From: Eggerthellales bacterium UBA948 | Lineage (GTDB): Bacteria; Actinomycetota; Coriobacteriia; Coriobacteriales; UBA8131 | Assembly: GCA_002293265.1 (NCBI GenBank) | Contig: DBCW01000159.1 | Location: 646-8,184, forward strand | DNA length: 7,539 bases | Reading direction: 5' to 3' | Shown here: in pieces, positions 6,065 through 7,539 of the stretch | How positions within the stretch are numbered: the stretch's first letter is position 1 | Layout: the number at the start of each line of letters is the position of its first letter | Made by a program: the position numbers and the translations under genes | Notes under the pieces: model-generated | Databases searched by the model: none | Told to the model about the DNA's origin: nothing | What the model saw: only the letters and a program-made list of their open reading frames with translations

Positions 6065-6091
6065 TAGAATATCTCGCTGTATGTCGCATAC
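6065..6091 (+). promoter_or_regulatory. possible promoter and overlapping operator of the HTH-cupin gene
   Basis: TAGAAT (6065-6070) resembles a -10 box, but no good -35 is found. The perfect inverted repeat GTATG-TCG-CATAC (6079-6091) falls just where transcription would begin, a common place for an HTH autorepressor to bind. The palindrome is seen directly; its role is inferred. Confidence 0.3.
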
Positions 6092-6131
6092 GCGGCAAAA
6101 TATGCATGGCATGTCTGTGCCCGTCCAAGAA

Positions 6132-6140
6132 AAGAAGGTG
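6132..6140 (+). promoter_or_regulatory. ribosome binding site of the HTH-cupin gene (decides the start)
   Basis: AAGAAGGTG ends 6 bases before the ATG at 6147. The in-frame ATGs at 6081, 6102 and 6111 have no comparable upstream site. Confidence 0.65.
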
Positions 6141-6146
6141 ATAGTT

Positions 6147-6722
6147 ATGAGCGTAAGCAATATTGGCAAGAAAATAACGGAATTAAGGGAGGCGCTGCTG
6201 CTGTCACCGGAGCAACTAGCTGAGCGTTGTGGCAGTGATGTGGAGACTATCAAAAGTATTGAGGCAGGAGATATCATCCCCTCGCTTTCTCCACTTATTA
6301 AGATTACACGTGCACTTGGTGTGCGTTTGGGCACTCTTCTCGATGATGATGAGAACTTGGGTCCGGTTGTAGTTCGCAGCGATGACTACAAACAAACTAC
6401 GCGTTTACAAGCACTTGAGACTCGTAGTGATGCCGGCGAGCTGGTATTTAACGCACTCGCTGAGGGCAAAGCAGCACGTCACATGGAGCCTTTCTATATC
6501 ACGCTGGATCCATCTGACGAAACCGAACACAAGCTCTCCACACACGAGGGTGAAGAGTGGCTTTACGCTTTGGAAGGTCCACTGGAAATCGCTTATGGCA
6601 AAGAGATATTCGTTTTACAGCCGGGTGACAGCATCTATTACGATTCGATTGTGCCGCATCAAGTGCGTGCGCATGATGGTCAAAGTGCCAAGTTTGTTGC
6701 CTGTGTCTATACGCCGGCTTAA
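6147..6722 (+). CDS. XRE-family HTH regulator with C-terminal cupin domain
   Basis: A 191-residue protein combining an N-terminal helix-turn-helix (about residues 6-65: IGKKITELREALLLSPEQLA, IKSIEAGDIIPSLSPLIKI, then the ALGVRLGTLL helix) with a C-terminal cupin barrel (about 115-190: THEGEEWLYALEG, LQPGDSIYYDSIVPHQV). HTH-cupin proteins are cytoplasmic transcription factors in which the cupin usually senses a small ligand. Metal-ligand positions His133, Glu137 and His171 are present, but the first His of the usual HxH pair appears to be Ser131. The ATG at 6147 has a good ribosome site; in-frame ATGs from 6081 would add up to 22 residues unlike the family. The acyl-CoA synthetase gene begins 15 bases after its stop, so the two are probably one operon and the regulator likely responds to that pathway. 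Which ligand is not evident. Confidence 0.9.
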   Translation: MSVSNIGKKITELREALLLSPEQLAERCGSDVETIKSIEAGDIIPSLSPLIKITRALGVRLGTLLDDDENLGPVVVRSDDYKQTTRLQALETRSDAGELVFNALAEGKAARHMEPFYITLDPSDETEHKLSTHEGEEWLYALEGPLEIAYGKEIFVLQPGDSIYYDSIVPHQVRAHDGQSAKFVACVYTPA

Positions 6723-6737
6723 GATCGGGGAGAAGAT

Positions 6738-7539
6738 ATGACAAGTAATTCTAGTGACAGCGCCGTTTTGGCGGATGCGACGATTACACCAATTCCCGGA
6801 TCACCTGATTATCCACTGTACTCTGAGCTTACGATAGGCCAATACTTCGAAAACCAGGTCGCCATTGATCCTGATCACGACTTCATAGTCTATCCGGATC
6901 GTGACTTGCGCTGGACGTACAAAGATTTTGACAAGCGCACCGATGATCTGGCAAAAGCACTTTTGGCAATCGGCATGAAGACCGGAGATCATCTTGGCGT
7001 TTGGGCACGCAATGTGCCTGACTGGCTAACATTCATGTTTGCGACCGCCAAGATTGGCATCGTGCTTGTGACCATGAACCCGGCTTATAAAAGCCACGAG
7101 CTTGACTATGTTTTAAAGCAAAGCGATATGTCCACCCTATGCATTATCGATGCTTGGCGTGACGTTGACTACATCAAGATTATCCGTGAGCTTATCCCTG
7201 AGACCGGCACTTGCGAGCGCGGACACTTGGTGGCCGAGGAGTATCCGTTCCTCAAAAACCTTGTATACATGGGACCGGAAAAGCACCGCGGATTTTACTC
7301 GGTACCGGAGTTGATATTGCTGGGATCGCATTTGTCTGACGATGAGCTTAAGGCGGTTAAGGCGTCCGTAAAAAATACCGATGTTGTAAATATGCAATAC
7401 ACCAGCGGCACCACCGGATTTCCAAAAGGTGTTATGCTCACGCATCGAAACATCATGAACAACGGCTTTTACATCGGCGAGCGTCAGCGCTTAACCTTTG
7501 AGGATCGCGTATGCTTACCGGTGCCGTTCTTTCACTGTT
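6738..7539 (+). CDS. AMP-forming acyl-CoA synthetase/ligase, 3' end outside window
   Basis: The first 267 codons of an ANL-superfamily adenylating enzyme that activates a carboxylic acid with ATP and joins it to coenzyme A. Visible features are the N-terminal segment [56 protein letters not shown] (from residue 113), and the phosphate-binding loop [18 protein letters not shown] (from 221). The last visible block VPFFHC (262-267) matches core motif A4. The sequence style is that of fatty-acyl/medium-chain FadD-like ligases rather than acetyl-CoA synthetase, but the acyl-pocket and C-terminal lid with the catalytic lysine lie beyond the window, so the substrate cannot be named. ATG at 6738 has GGGGAG (6727-6732) 5 bases upstream and is the first good start after the regulator. 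A Ser/Asp-rich extension of about 25 residues precedes the domain. Confidence 0.93.
   Translation, partial: MTSNSSDSAVLADATITPIPGSPDYPLYSELTIGQYFENQVAIDPDHDFIVYPDRDLRWTYKDFDKRTDDLAKALLAIGMKTGDHLGVWARNVPDWLTFMFATAKIGIVLVTMNPAYKSHELDYVLKQSDMSTLCIIDAWRDVDYIKIIRELIPETGTCERGHLVAEEYPFLKNLVYMGPEKHRGFYSVPELILLGSHLSDDELKAVKASVKNTDVVNMQYTSGTTGFPKGVMLTHRNIMNNGFYIGERQRLTFEDRVCLPVPFFHC

Noticed and set aside
6081..6146. N-terminal extension of the HTH-cupin protein from ATG 6081
   Set aside because: The ribosome site sits before 6147, the added residues do not resemble the HTH domain, and 6081 lies within the palindrome near the predicted transcription start.
1..7539. CRISPR arrays, tRNA or rRNA genes, insertion sequences, toxin-antitoxin or phage-defence genes
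   Set aside because: Read for on both strands; no repeated spacer pattern, tRNA-like cloverleaf, transposase motif or terminal inverted repeats were seen.

Overview
The window looks like ordinary chromosomal DNA from a Gram-positive, actinobacterial-type bacterium. The best guess is Coriobacteriia (the Eggerthella/Atopobium/Cryptobacterium group), with roughly balanced base composition judged by eye. The supporting signs are a GH73-type autolysin tail, a QueT transporter, the order M50 protease - trpS - scpA - scpB - rluB, and an HTH-cupin regulator next to an acyl-CoA synthetase. The taxon is inferred from gene content and protein style, not from a database search.

Region 1 (1-1021): the 3' end of a secreted or wall-associated glucosaminidase on the plus strand converges on queT, a predicted queuosine-precursor transporter on the minus strand. 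Their stop codons abut with no base between them. queT has a clear extended -10 promoter and a GC-rich leader of about 85 nt that can fold, and might be a regulatory RNA.

Region 2 (1122-1352): a divergent intergenic stretch with no convincing gene. It holds a candidate plus-strand promoter and a nested inverted repeat upstream of the protease gene.

Region 3 (1353-5527): five plus-strand housekeeping genes, tightly spaced: a compact site-2 (M50) membrane protease, tryptophanyl-tRNA synthetase, the two non-SMC subunits of bacterial condensin (ScpA and ScpB, reading frames overlapping by 8 bases), and an RluB/RsuA-family 23S rRNA pseudouridine synthase. They look like one main transcription unit, with a possible internal promoter before trpS.

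Region 4 (5528-6146): about 600 bases that are mostly non-coding. A strong hairpin ends the rluB unit. A possible small minus-strand gene (67 codons) has its own promoter-like and Shine-Dalgarno-like sequences. There is also a 22-base all-purine tract carrying Shine-Dalgarno-like sequence without a start codon, and a palindrome near the start of the next gene that could be an operator.

Region 5 (6147-7539): an HTH (XRE)-cupin regulator followed 15 bases later by the N-terminal part of an AMP-forming acyl-CoA synthetase that runs off the window. The two are probably co-transcribed, with the regulator sensing a small carboxylate or its CoA-related metabolism.

I found no CRISPR array, tRNA, rRNA, insertion sequence or clear defence system. 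No convincing new biological system is visible. The items most worth a second look are the queT leader, the possible small minus-strand gene at 5605-5808, and the palindrome before the HTH-cupin gene.
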